A DNA stretch of 64,000 bases, taken from Streptomyces sp. PH10-H1 (GTDB taxonomy: Bacteria; Actinomycetota; Actinomycetes; Streptomycetales; Streptomycetaceae). The DNA is taken from assembly GCF_030063355.1 (NCBI RefSeq), contig NZ_JASISZ010000015.1, forward strand, positions 1-64,000, given 5' to 3'. Shown here piece by piece: positions 8,502 to 16,830 of this stretch (positions within the stretch are counted from its first letter, which is position 1; each line of letters starts with the position of its first letter). The position numbers and the translations under genes were made by a program. The notes beneath the pieces are model-generated. The model was not told where the DNA came from, ran no database searches, and saw nothing but the letters and a program-made list of their open reading frames with translations.

Positions 8502-9689
8502 TCAGGCCGAAAGCTCCCGCTCCAGCGGGGTGCGGAAACGCGGAGTGACGCGGATGTCCTTCAGCCAGCCGCCGAGCCGGGCCGCCTCGGCCTCGATCGC
8601 CGCCACCGCCGCCTTGCCGGGGCCCTTGCCGGGACCGGTCAGCGGTCGCCACACGACCTCGCCGTCCGGGCGCTGCGCCCATCCGCCGACGACCCGGCCG
8701 TCCCACCACACCGTCGGTCCGACGTTGCCGGAGCCGTCGAAGAGCGCGGACCGGTGCTCGTCCGGCAGGAACCAGTCGCGCCGCTGCCAGCCCATCGGCG
8801 TCGGGTCCAGCCCCGGCAACAGGGCCGCCCACGGAGCGGCGGCCGGTACGGGTTCGGCATCGCCGGGCAGGACGTACCCGGTCTCCTCGTCCAGCGCGAC
8901 CTGTTCGGCGCCGACCGCTGCCAGTGCCTTGCGCACGTCCGTCAGCGTCCAGCCCGTCCACCACTTGAGGTCGGCCTCGGTGCCGGGACCGTACGCCGCC
9001 AGCCAGTCGCGGGCCAGCCCGGCCTTCGCTTCGGCGGCGGGCAGCTCGGGCAGCGGCGCCGCCACCGCCCACCGGAACTGGCTGCTCGTCCATGACCCCA
9101 CCGGTCTGCGCCGGGTGATCCTGCCCTCCGCCGCCAGCACCCGGATGATGCGGCTCGACACGTTCTGCCGCGCCTCGTAGGGCTTCCCTGCCGCGACGAC
9201 CACCTGCTCGCGCAGCCGCGGTTCGTAATCGCCCAGCTGGGCAGCCGTCGTCTCGCCGTGCTCGGCCAGCGTGGCGACCACCGCATCCTCCACCTCGGAC
9301 AGCCACGCCTCGTCCCAGCCGCCGCCGTCCGCGAGGTACTTGAGCAGCCCGGCCCGCTCCTTCACGGCGATCGCGCGGGCCGCCGCCGCGTACACGACCG
9401 GAGCGGAGGCCTGGGTGACGACGAACATCGTCCGCCGCATCGCCAGCAGCCGCACCAGCGAACCGTCCTTGTAGAGCGCCCGCTCCACATCCGCGAAACC
9501 GGCCTCGCTCAGCCGCGCCGCCGTCGAGAGGTAGACCGTCGCCGCGTCGGTGGCGTGGAGCGCCACCAGCGACTCCGTGACCTCCTCCGCCGACTTCGCG
9601 CGCAACCCGGGCGCCAGCCGGTGCCGCACCCCCACCCGCGCCCGCCGCTCGTCCGCACCGATCCGCCGTACTGCCCCGTTCGCCGTCAT
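8502..9689 (-). CDS. Winged-helix DNA-binding protein of the AlkZ/HTH_42 family
   Basis: 395 residues with the layout of HTH_42 proteins, which include the DNA glycosylases AlkZ (azinomycin resistance) and AlkX/YcaQ. Landmarks: LAPGLRAKSAEEVTESLVALHATD near residues 26-48, LRRTMFVV-type text around 80 (here MRRTMFVV), and WWDGRVVGGWAQR near residue 330. In the glycosylases the catalytic QxQ or QxD falls where this protein has His-Ala-Thr (in LHATD). It may be a divergent glycosylase or a binding protein without that chemistry. It is single, divergent from the SsgA-like gene. Confidence 0.75.
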   Translation of the reverse strand: MTANGAVRRIGADERRARVGVRHRLAPGLRAKSAEEVTESLVALHATDAATVYLSTAARLSEAGFADVERALYKDGSLVRLLAMRRTMFVVTQASAPVVYAAAARAIAVKERAGLLKYLADGGGWDEAWLSEVEDAVVATLAEHGETTAAQLGDYEPRLREQVVVAAGKPYEARQNVSSRIIRVLAAEGRITRRRPVGSWTSSQFRWAVAAPLPELPAAEAKAGLARDWLAAYGPGTEADLKWWTGWTLTDVRKALAAVGAEQVALDEETGYVLPGDAEPVPAAAPWAALLPGLDPTPMGWQRRDWFLPDEHRSALFDGSGNVGPTVWWDGRVVGGWAQRPDGEVVWRPLTGPGKGPGKAAVAAIEAEAARLGGWLKDIRVTPRFRTPLERELSA

Positions 9690-9981
9690 TCCCCCATGCT
9701 CACACGCGGGTCTGACAACGCCTCAGCGATCGCGGCGGGGTCGTGGCGAGTTCGAGTCGGGGTCGAGTCGGGTTCGCGACGAGGCCGCGCCGTGGACGCG
9801 GAACCAGTGGAAACCTCACTCATCGGGCATCCCCTTTCGGCCGAATGGCCGTCCGAGCGACGCAGAATCCGGTTTGCCTGTGGTGTACATCACACTGCTC
9901 GGGACCAAAGTCGCGTAATCGACAGGCCTGTTTCCCGGTCTTTGAGTCGACTGGACATAACCCGGCGGGAGAGGGACACCC

Positions 9982-10395
9982 ATGCTGACCGTCATCGACC
10001 AGACCCTGCGGGCCCGGCTCTGCGTGCCCGCGGCCGAGGACCGGGTGATCACCGCGACCCTGCTCTACCAGTGCGACGACCCGCTGGCCGCGCGCATGTC
10101 GTTCCCGGCGTCGGCGACGCTCGACGGCTCCGACGTCACCTGGACCTTCGCTCGCGACCTGCTGGCGGCGGGTCTCCGGCTGCCGTCCGGCGAGGGCGAC
10201 GTGCACGTGTGGCCGTGCGGGCCGCGGCGCATCATGATCGAACTCTCCTCGCCGGACGGCGTCGCCCTGCTCCAGCTCGACAGCGGGGACGTACGGGACT
10301 TCCTCACGCGCTCCTACGCGGCCGTCCCGCCCGGCGACGAGCACCGCCACGTCGACTTCGAAGCGGTCTTCGCGGCGCTGCTCGCGGACGAGTGA
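9982..10395 (+). CDS. SsgA-like sporulation/cell-division regulator
   Basis: 137 residues with the SsgA-like protein pattern: an N-terminal VIDQTLRARLCVPAAEDRVI, then DPLAARMSFPASATLDGSDV, WTFARDLLAAGL, and VHVWPCGPRRIMIELSSPDG. The family controls septum-site selection and peptidoglycan maintenance in sporulating actinomycetes. Which paralogue (SsgA to SsgG) cannot be decided by eye. GAGAGGG precedes ATG 9982. The final codons form one arm of a long inverted repeat shared with copA's 3' side. Confidence 0.9.
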   Translation: MLTVIDQTLRARLCVPAAEDRVITATLLYQCDDPLAARMSFPASATLDGSDVTWTFARDLLAAGLRLPSGEGDVHVWPCGPRRIMIELSSPDGVALLQLDSGDVRDFLTRSYAAVPPGDEHRHVDFEAVFAALLADE

Positions 10396-10449
10396 CGAGT
10401 GACGAGCGACGAGTCACGAATACTCGTCACTCGTCACTCGTCCGCGAGC
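10380..10449. terminator. Perfect 27-bp inverted repeat between ssg gene and copA
   Basis: Arms 10380-10406 and 10423-10449 are exact reverse complements, with a 16-base loop. Each arm contains repeats of gacgagt. The left arm includes the last five codons and stop of the ssg gene; the right arm ends 12 bp before the copA stop. It would serve as a bidirectional terminator for these convergent genes. Confidence 0.8.
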
Positions 10450-10461
10450 TATGAGCGGCGC

Positions 10462-12729
10462 TCAGGCCTTGAACCGGCGCAGCCGCAGGCTGTTGCCGAC
10501 GACGAAGACCGAGGAGAAGGCCATGGCGGCGCCCGCGATCATGGGATTGAGCAGGCCGGCCGCGGCGAGCGGCAGCGCCGCGACGTTGTAGCCGAAGGCC
10601 CAGAACAGGTTCACCTTGATCGTGCCGAGGGTCCTGCGCGACAGCCGGATGGCGTCGGCCGCGACCCGCAGGTCACCCCGTACGAGGGTCAGGTCGCCCG
10701 CCTCGATGGCGGCGTCGGTGCCGGTGCCCATCGCCAGGCCGAGGTCGGCCTGGGCGAGCGCGGCGGCGTCGTTGACCCCGTCGCCGACCATCGCGACCGA
10801 GCGGCCTTCGGCCTGCAGCCGCTTGATCACGGCGAGCTTGTCCTCGGGCATGACCTCCGCGATGACGTCGTCGCCGGAGATCCCGACCTCCTCGGCCACC
10901 GCCCGCGCCACCGCCTCGTTGTCACCGGTCAGCAGGATCGGGGTGAGGCCGAGCGCGCGCAGCCGCGTCACGGCCTCCGCGCTCGTCGGCTTGACGGCGT
11001 CGGAGATGACGAGGACGGCGCGGGCCGCCCCGTCCCAGCCGACGGCCACCGCTGTGCGGCCCTTGGCCTCGGCCGCGGCCTTCGCCGTCGCCAGATCCGC
11101 CGGCAGGAACTGCGTCCACTCATTGAGAAGCTTCTCGCGGCCCACGAGCACCGCGTGTCCCTCGACGATGCCCTGCACGCCCAGCCCCGGGACGTTGACG
11201 AAGTCCTCTGGCACGGGCAGCGGGTCGCCGGCGCGCTCCGCGGCCGCCGTGGCGACGGCCCTGGCGATGGGGTGCTCGGAGGCGTGCTCCAGGGCGCCGG
11301 CCAGCCGCAGCACGGTCTTCTCGTCCTCGCCCCCGGCGAGATGCACCTCGGTGAGCGTCATGACGCCGGTGGTCACCGTGCCGGTCTTGTCGAGGACGAT
11401 CGTGTCCACCGCGCGGGTGGACTCCAGGACCTCGGGGCCCTTGATGAGGATGCCGAGCTGGGCGCCGCGCCCGGTGCCGACCATGAGGGCGGTGGGCGTC
11501 GCGAGGCCCAGTGCGCACGGGCAGGCGATGATCAGTACGGCGACGGCGGCGGTGAAGGCCGCGGAGGCGCCCTCGCCGGTGCCGAGCCAGTAGCCGAGGG
11601 TGGCGACGGCGAGCGCGATCACGACGGGGACGAAGACCGCGGAGATCCGGTCGGCCAGCCGCTGCACGGCGGCCTTGCCGTTCTGCGCGTCCTCGACGAG
11701 CCGGGCCATCCGGGCGAGTTGAGTGTCGGCGCCTACCCGGGTGGCCTCGACGACGATCCGGCCGCCCGCGTTGACCGTGGCGCCGGTGACACCGTCGCCG
11801 GGAGCGACTTCCACGGGTACGGATTCGCCGGTCAGCATCGAGGCGTCGACGGCGGAGCTGCCTTCACGGACGGTGCCGTCCGTGGCGATCTTCTCGCCGG
11901 GACGGACGACGAACAGGTCGCCGACCGCCAGCTCCCGGGTGGGGACGCGCACTTCGCGTCCGTCGCGGAGTACGGCGACCTCCTTGGCCCCCAGCTCCAG
12001 CAGCGCCCTCAGCGCCGCTCCGGCCTTCCGCTTCGAGCGGGCCTCGAAGTACCGCCCGGCCAGGATGAACGCGGTGACTCCGGCGGCGGCCTCAAGGTAG
12101 ATGTTGCCGCTGCCGTCGCCTCGCGCGATGGTGAATTCGAAGGGGTGCTTCATGCCGGGCATACCGGCCGTGCCGAAGAAGAGTGCCCACAGCGACCAGC
12201 CGAACGCGGCGAGCGTGCCGACCGAGATCAGCGTGTCCATGGTGGCGGCGCCATGCCGCAGATTCGTCCAGGCGGCCTTGTGGAAGGGCCATGCCGCATA
12301 GACGACGACGGGCGCGGTGAGGGTGAGGGAGAGCCACTGCCAGTTGGTGAACTGCAGTGCCGGGACCATCGCCATCGCGATCACCGGTACGGCCAGGACG
12401 ACCGCGGTGAGCAGCCGCTGGCGCAGGGGGGTGAGCGCGTCGGGGGCGGTCGCGGGCGCTCCGCCGGTCCCGTTCTCCTCGCTGAGCTCGGGTGGCGGGG
12501 CGGGCAGCGCGGCGCTGTAGCCGGTCGCCTCGACGGTGGCGATGAGGTCGTCCACGGCGATGCCGCCGTCGAAACTGACCTTGGCCTTCTCCGTCGCGTA
12601 ATTGACGGTCGCGGTGACGCCGTCCATCCGGTTGAGCTTCTTCTCGATGCGTGCCGCGCAGGAGGCGCAGGTCATGCCACCGATCTCGAGCTCGACCTGT
12701 CGGTCCGCAGACGCCGTGGTCATCGCCAC
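10462..12729 (-). CDS. copA: Copper-exporting P1B-type ATPase CopA
   Basis: 755-residue copper-translocating ATPase. The N-terminal heavy-metal domain carries [13 protein letters not shown] (CxxC). Membrane segments follow, with the ion-path motif CPC in [14 protein letters not shown] near residue 400. The phosphorylation motif DKTGT and the hinge [16 protein letters not shown] are present, as is the TGES-type actuator motif (LTGESVPVE). It exports Cu(I) from the cytoplasm at the cost of ATP. It lies 72 bp downstream of copZ on the same strand, forming a copZ-copA operon under a CsoR-type operator. Confidence 0.95.
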   Translation of the reverse strand: MAMTTASADRQVELEIGGMTCASCAARIEKKLNRMDGVTATVNYATEKAKVSFDGGIAVDDLIATVEATGYSAALPAPPPELSEENGTGGAPATAPDALTPLRQRLLTAVVLAVPVIAMAMVPALQFTNWQWLSLTLTAPVVVYAAWPFHKAAWTNLRHGAATMDTLISVGTLAAFGWSLWALFFGTAGMPGMKHPFEFTIARGDGSGNIYLEAAAGVTAFILAGRYFEARSKRKAGAALRALLELGAKEVAVLRDGREVRVPTRELAVGDLFVVRPGEKIATDGTVREGSSAVDASMLTGESVPVEVAPGDGVTGATVNAGGRIVVEATRVGADTQLARMARLVEDAQNGKAAVQRLADRISAVFVPVVIALAVATLGYWLGTGEGASAAFTAAVAVLIIACPCALGLATPTALMVGTGRGAQLGILIKGPEVLESTRAVDTIVLDKTGTVTTGVMTLTEVHLAGGEDEKTVLRLAGALEHASEHPIARAVATAAAERAGDPLPVPEDFVNVPGLGVQGIVEGHAVLVGREKLLNEWTQFLPADLATAKAAAEAKGRTAVAVGWDGAARAVLVISDAVKPTSAEAVTRLRALGLTPILLTGDNEAVARAVAEEVGISGDDVIAEVMPEDKLAVIKRLQAEGRSVAMVGDGVNDAAALAQADLGLAMGTGTDAAIEAGDLTLVRGDLRVAADAIRLSRRTLGTIKVNLFWAFGYNVAALPLAAAGLLNPMIAGAAMAFSSVFVVGNSLRLRRFKA

Positions 12730-12801
12730 TTCACTCCACTCCTTTTCGCTCCTTGTACTACATGCCTTCGTGGGAAGCCGGGCGCGGCGCTGCCGGAGCG
12801 G

Positions 12802-13077
12802 TCACGCCCGGCCGACCAGTTCGTAGCCGGCCTCGTCGACCGCGGCGCGGACCGTCTCGTCCTCCAGCGCCTGCTCGGACGCTACGGTGACCAGCCCGGT
12901 CGAGACGTCCACCGTGACGGTGGTCACGCCGGCGACGCCGGTGAGCTCCTTGGTCACCGCGGCCTCGCAGTGCCCGCAGGTCATACCCGCGACGGTGTAC
13001 ACGGCGGTGTTCGCAGCCGGGGTCTCGGCGGCCTGGCTGTCGGTGTGGCAGGTTCCCTCGGGGGAGCAGCAGGACAT
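12802..13077 (-). CDS. copZ: Copper chaperone (HMA domain) CopZ-like
   Basis: 91 residues from ATG 13077, which has GAGGAG upstream. An unusual Cys-rich lead (MSCCSPEGTC) precedes a single HMA domain with VAGMTCGHCEAAVTKEL (metal site CxxC). It should carry Cu(I) to CopA, encoded next in the operon. The leader cysteines and the histidine in CHTDS could add further metal sites. Confidence 0.9.
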   Translation of the reverse strand: MSCCSPEGTCHTDSQAAETPAANTAVYTVAGMTCGHCEAAVTKELTGVAGVTTVTVDVSTGLVTVASEQALEDETVRAAVDEAGYELVGRA

Positions 13078-13137
13078 GACGTTCTCCTCGTGCGTTCCGT
13101 GCGGTGACGGCTGTCGCCGTCCATTGATGGCAACCAT

Positions 13138-13154
13138 ATACCCCCCTAGGGTAT
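13138..13154. promoter_or_regulatory. CsoR-type copper operator upstream of copZ
   Basis: ATACCC and GGGTAT flank a five-base centre, giving a 17-bp pseudo-palindrome of the form reported for actinobacterial CsoR sites. It is 60 bp upstream of copZ, where it could also overlap the promoter. No csoR gene is in the window, so the repressor would be encoded elsewhere. Confidence 0.65.
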
Positions 13155-13329
13155 TTCGCGAAGCCGGACCCGTCTTGTGGTGGACAGGGTGCGCCCTCGG
13201 ATGCGCGGTCGCGCGCGGGAGAGTGCGTGGTCGAACGCGTGGCTGAGCGCGTGGAAGAGGAGGAAGAGGGAAGCTGGAAGGGAGGGGCAGCCGCGTGGTG
13301 GTGCCCCCGCCCGGAGGGAGTGGTGCGCG

Positions 13330-13488
13330 ATGGACTGGTGGGTCTGGATTGTCGTCGCGGTGGCGGTCCTGCTGATGCTGGCGGGTTCGGCGGCAAGGGT
13401 GCAGGCGCGGCGCCGCAGCGGTGGAGTGATCGCGGTGCGCCGGGGCGGAAGCCATGTCCGGCGGACCGGGAAGGGGCGCGTGAAATGA
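13330..13488 (+). CDS. 52-residue single-pass membrane protein
   Basis: Starts at ATG 13330 after a GGAGGGAG and reads MDWWVWIVVAVAVLLMLAG, a clean membrane helix, followed by a strongly basic tail rich in Arg, Gly and Lys. Its stop overlaps the next gene's start as ATGA (13485-13488), which argues that it is translated and coupled to the PRC-barrel protein. No function known. Confidence 0.65.
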   Translation: MDWWVWIVVAVAVLLMLAGSAARVQARRRSGGVIAVRRGGSHVRRTGKGRVK

Positions 13489-14075
13489 CCGCGTCGACCG
13501 CCTCCACGCTGATGCTCGCGTCGGAGATCACCAAACGGCCGGTGTTGACACTGGACGGTGAAGCCGTCGCGCAGGTCAAGGACATCGTCTTCGAGGGCAC
13601 GGTGGGACGCATCGCCGGATTCACCCTGAGCGGCCGCGGCCTGCTGTCGGGACCGCTGCGGCACAGCCTGCCCTGGTCGGGCGTCCACGGGCTGGGCCGT
13701 GCGGCGGTGATGATCAGGAGTGAGGACGTGTTCGAGAGCCGGGCCGACGTACTCGGCCGCGGCGCCCCGAGCCGCGGGGACGTCCTCGGCTCACGGGTGC
13801 TGACCGACGGCGGCACGGACCTGGGCAGGATCTCCGACGTCGTCGTCGAGGTCGTCGAGGGCACCACGGCCCACGTCATCGGCTACGAGATCGCCTCCTC
13901 GGAGGCGCTCGGCCGGCAGGGGCGCAAGGTGTTCATCCCGCTCTCCGAGACCACGGCGGTCTCCGGTGAGGCGCTCGTCATCCCGGCGGCCGCGGCCGAG
14001 TTCATCGCCGACGACCTTCCCGGATTCGCAGCGGCGGTCCAGGCGTATCGCGCCCGCCGCAGTACGGAGGTCTGA
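13485..14075 (+). CDS. PRC-barrel protein, two domains
   Basis: 196 residues. Two PRC-barrel-like units: residues 1-80 (LASEITKRPVLTLDGEAVAQVKD) and residues 90-170 (GSRVLTDGGTDLGRISDVVVE). PRC barrels are small beta barrels that often bind RNA-processing or photosynthetic partners; the Streptomyces versions are uncharacterised. It is translationally coupled on both sides: ATGA with the small membrane gene and TGATG with the following PRC-barrel gene. Confidence 0.75.
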   Translation: MTASTASTLMLASEITKRPVLTLDGEAVAQVKDIVFEGTVGRIAGFTLSGRGLLSGPLRHSLPWSGVHGLGRAAVMIRSEDVFESRADVLGRGAPSRGDVLGSRVLTDGGTDLGRISDVVVEVVEGTTAHVIGYEIASSEALGRQGRKVFIPLSETTAVSGEALVIPAAAAEFIADDLPGFAAAVQAYRARRSTEV

Positions 14076-14524
14076 TGCTCTTCTCCGAAACGACCGGCCG
14101 CCCGGTGGTCAGCGCCGCCGAGGCCACCACCATCGGCGTCGTGGACGGCTTCGTCGTCGACCCGGCCACGGCCGCCGTCGTGGCCCTCCGTCTGAAGAAG
14201 ACCGACGGCGCCGGCGACACCCTCGTCTGGGAGCACGTCCATGCCATCGGCCCCGACGCCGTCATCGTCCGGTCCGGCGCCACCCTCGGCACCCCGTCGG
14301 GCGAGCTGGCCCCTCTCGCCGACAAGCACCGGTCCCTCCCCGGCAAACGCGTCCTCGACGAACGCGGCGAGGACTTCGGCACCGTGTCGGACGTCGAATT
14401 CGATCCCGGGACCGGCACCCTGCTCACCATCCACACCACGACCGGCGACCACCCTGGCAGAAGCGTCCTCGGCCTGGGCTCCTACGCCCTTGTGCTCCGC
14501 GAGGCCGGTCCCATCGACCGGTGA
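14075..14524 (+). CDS. PRC-barrel protein
   Basis: 149 residues with two weak PRC-barrel units: residues 1-75 (FSETTGRPVVSAAEATTIGVVDGFVVD) and 80-145 (GKRVLDERGEDFGTVSDVEFD). The start ATG overlaps the previous stop by one base, so the three genes at 13330-14524 form one tight operon. Its core resembles its neighbour, suggesting an old duplication. Confidence 0.75.
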   Translation: MLFSETTGRPVVSAAEATTIGVVDGFVVDPATAAVVALRLKKTDGAGDTLVWEHVHAIGPDAVIVRSGATLGTPSGELAPLADKHRSLPGKRVLDERGEDFGTVSDVEFDPGTGTLLTIHTTTGDHPGRSVLGLGSYALVLREAGPIDR

Positions 14525-14730
14525 AAGCCGGAATTTCGACCAGTGAAAGCCGGAACGCCGGATCCCGTTCAGACAGATCCAGTGCTGATCACATGCCGAT
14601 CACGTGCCCATCACATGATCAGCCGGTCAGCGCCGAAAATCCCGGGACAACAACGGACTTGTCATAGAACGGATGTCCAGGATCGAATAAAATGCGGGCG
14701 CGGTGCCCGTGACCCCGGTTCTCTTCCGTG

Positions 14731-14773
14731 TGACTGCATTTCGTGATGAATGTCGTGATGACTGCATTTCGTG
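14731..14773. repeat. 15-bp direct repeat upstream of the STAS gene
   Basis: tgactgcatttcgtg occurs exactly at 14731-14745 and again at 14759-14773, 28 bp apart, ending 25 bp before the STAS start. The spacing is compatible with a regulator binding two sites, or it may be a simple duplication. Confidence 0.6.
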
Positions 14774-14797
14774 CGGGCGAGCCGGAGGGACAGACGG

Positions 14798-15169
14798 ATG
14801 AATACCGAAGTGAACACCGAAGTGAACGCCGAGGAGGCGGACTACCGCGTGGCGGCGGCAACGGGCGAACTCGACCTGGCCACGGCTCCGGACTTCGGGG
14901 CAGCGCTCCGCGGGACCGGGACCGGGGACATCGCCGGGCCCCGGCTGATCGTCGACCTCAGCGGTGTGACGTTCATGGACTGTGTGCCGCTGCGCGAACT
15001 GTGCGCGGTGTCGATGCGGGGTGACGAGCTGGGCGGGTGGACGCGGCTCGTCTACACCCACGCCAGCATCGGTCTCCTCCTGCGCGCGACCCGCCTGACG
15101 CAGCGGTTTCCCCGCTACGCCACCGTCCCCGACGCCCGGTCCGAGCGGGTCGCCACGACCGGCGTCTGA
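14798..15169 (+). CDS. STAS-domain (anti-sigma-factor antagonist-like) protein
   Basis: 123 residues from ATG 14798, seven bases after GGAGGGA. The STAS pattern is clear: VAAATGELDLATAPDF, then LIVDLSGVTFMDCVPLRELC. Family members bind anti-sigma kinases and are controlled by phosphorylation of a Ser in the D-S-x-G loop. Here that loop reads FMDCVPL, with Cys instead of Ser, so classical phospho-control may be lost. Two GAF-ANTAR genes follow on the same strand. Confidence 0.8.
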   Translation: MNTEVNTEVNAEEADYRVAAATGELDLATAPDFGAALRGTGTGDIAGPRLIVDLSGVTFMDCVPLRELCAVSMRGDELGGWTRLVYTHASIGLLLRATRLTQRFPRYATVPDARSERVATTGV

Positions 15170-15232
15170 CGCCCCGAGGGCCCCTGGCGCGGCCGGCCGG
15201 ACCCGTACAGTGCGAAGTCCGGTCCCGGCATC

Positions 15233-16003
15233 ATGGCGCCCCGGATCGGGGCGGGCGTCGGGGCAGGGGAAGCGGGGCGGTCTGTCGTGATCAGCGACCG
15301 GATGGCCGATGTCCTGCGCGGGCTGCGTTCCGTGGACGGCGTCCTGGCCGCCGAGTGCGCCGAACTGCTGGGGGCCGACGGCGTCGCGGTGTCCCTGGTG
15401 GTCGAGGGCGGTGTCACCGAGCTGGTGTGGTGTTCGAGCGGGGTCAGCAGCGGCTTCGAGGAGCTGCAGTTCACCCTCGGGGAGGGGCCGGGTCCCGACG
15501 CGCTCCGCTCGGGCGTCATGGTGCTGGAACCCGATCTGCCCGCCGTACGGTCCGACCGCTGGCCCGCCCTGCTGCCGGCCGCCGACCTCCTGCCGGTGCG
15601 GGCGGTGTTCTGCTTCCCGCTCGGCGCGGGCGCGATCAGAGTCGGCGTGCTGACCGTGCTGCGCTCCGTCGCTCGTCCGCTGTCGGAGCAGGAGATGGCG
15701 GACGCCCTGGTGCTGTCCACCGCGCTGACCATGCGGTTCCTCGGGGGCAGCAGCCGGCGGCTCGATTCGTGGCTGCGGGCCGAGTCACCCGGGGTACTGC
15801 GGCGGGCCGTGGTGCACCAGGCGACCGGCATGATCAGCGTTCAGCTCGCGGTCCCGCTGGAGGAGGCGCTGCTGCGGCTGCGGGCCTTCGCCTACCGTCA
15901 GGACCGCTCCATCGGGGAAGCTGCCGAGGATGTAGTGGCCAGGCGCCTGCGATTCAGCCACGATATGGCTGGGCCTCATTCGCCCGGCGAAACAAGGGGA
16001 TGA
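15233..16003 (+). CDS. GAF-ANTAR domain regulator
   Basis: 256 residues. A GAF-like sensor (about residues 25-165, with FTLGEGPGPDALRSG and VFCFPLGAGAIRVGVLTVLR) is followed by a C-terminal ANTAR RNA-binding domain (VVHQATGMISVQLAVPLEEALLRLRAFAY). ANTAR proteins act by transcription antitermination. The start could be 15233 or an internal GTG near 15289. Its stop overlaps the first candidate start of the next GAF-ANTAR gene. Confidence 0.8.
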   Translation: MAPRIGAGVGAGEAGRSVVISDRMADVLRGLRSVDGVLAAECAELLGADGVAVSLVVEGGVTELVWCSSGVSSGFEELQFTLGEGPGPDALRSGVMVLEPDLPAVRSDRWPALLPAADLLPVRAVFCFPLGAGAIRVGVLTVLRSVARPLSEQEMADALVLSTALTMRFLGGSSRRLDSWLRAESPGVLRRAVVHQATGMISVQLAVPLEEALLRLRAFAYRQDRSIGEAAEDVVARRLRFSHDMAGPHSPGETRG

Positions 16004-16008
16004 TGCCA

Positions 16009-16737
16009 ATGGCCCGCGAACAGCGCCTCATGGAGATCTTCGTGGAGGTGGCCGACTCCCTGATCGACAACTTCGATGTCATCGACTTCCTGCAGCGGCT
16101 CTCCACCCGCTGCGTCGAACTTCTGGACGTCTCCGCCGCCGGGATCCTGCTGGCCGACCCGCACGGCGAACTCCAGCTCATCGCCGCCTCGGACGAACAC
16201 ACCCGGCTGCTGGAACTGTTCGCCCTCCAGAGCGAGCAGGGCCCCTGCATTCAGTGCTACCGCAGCGGTGCCCCCGGCATCAACATCGACCTCACCAGCC
16301 GACTCACGACCACCGGGTGGTCTCGCTTCGCGGCCCGCGCCTGCGAGACCGGCTTCACCACCACCCACGCGATCCCGCTGCGCCTGCGCCGCCGGGTCGT
16401 GGGAGCCCTGAATCTCTTCCACACCGAGGCCCGCCATCTCAACGCGGATGACGTCGCCCTCGCGCAGGCCCTCGCCGACATCGCCACCATCGCGATCCTG
16501 CAGCAACGCACCCTGGAACAGAGCCACATCGAGAACGCCCAGCTCCAGGCGGCCCTCACCAACCGGATCATCGTCGAGCAGGCCAAGGGCATCCTCGCCG
16601 AGCGACGCCAGACCTCCGTCGACGACGCCTTCACCGCCTTCCGCTGCTACGCCCGCTCGCACAACCTGCGCATGGCCGACGTCGCCCGCCAAATCATCGA
16701 CGGCACCTTCGACACCGAACTGATCCCCCAGAGCTGA
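16009..16737 (+). CDS. GAF-ANTAR domain regulator, second copy
   Basis: 242 residues from ATG 16009 (AAGGGG nine bases upstream; ATGs at 16000 and 16003 are in frame and also possible). A GAF domain (FDVIDFLQRLSTRCVELL, then VSAAGILLADPHGELQL) precedes an ANTAR domain (RIIVEQAKGILAERRQTSVDDAF). It is immediately downstream of the other GAF-ANTAR gene, so the two are probably co-translated. Target RNAs unknown. Confidence 0.85.
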   Translation: MAREQRLMEIFVEVADSLIDNFDVIDFLQRLSTRCVELLDVSAAGILLADPHGELQLIAASDEHTRLLELFALQSEQGPCIQCYRSGAPGINIDLTSRLTTTGWSRFAARACETGFTTTHAIPLRLRRRVVGALNLFHTEARHLNADDVALAQALADIATIAILQQRTLEQSHIENAQLQAALTNRIIVEQAKGILAERRQTSVDDAFTAFRCYARSHNLRMADVARQIIDGTFDTELIPQS

Positions 16738-16774
16738 TCCGCCAGAGCTGATCCCGGCGCCCGCCACAACACGA

Positions 16775-16812
16775 CGTGGCCCGGTCCCCGCAGAGGCGGG
16801 GGCCGGGCCACG
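16775..16812. terminator. Bidirectional hairpin terminator
   Basis: Arms 16775-16791 and 16796-16812 pair over 17 bp with one G-T wobble and a four-base loop. It lies between the convergent GAF-ANTAR gene and the secreted repeat pseudogene. Confidence 0.7.
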
Positions 16813-16830
16813 GTGCGATGCGCCGGTGGA

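Noticed and set aside
10399..13107. Long plus-strand open frame opposite copA and copZ
   Set aside because: Gly/Asp/His/Arg-rich text without domains; it mirrors the GC-biased codons of copA and copZ, whose motifs are complete.
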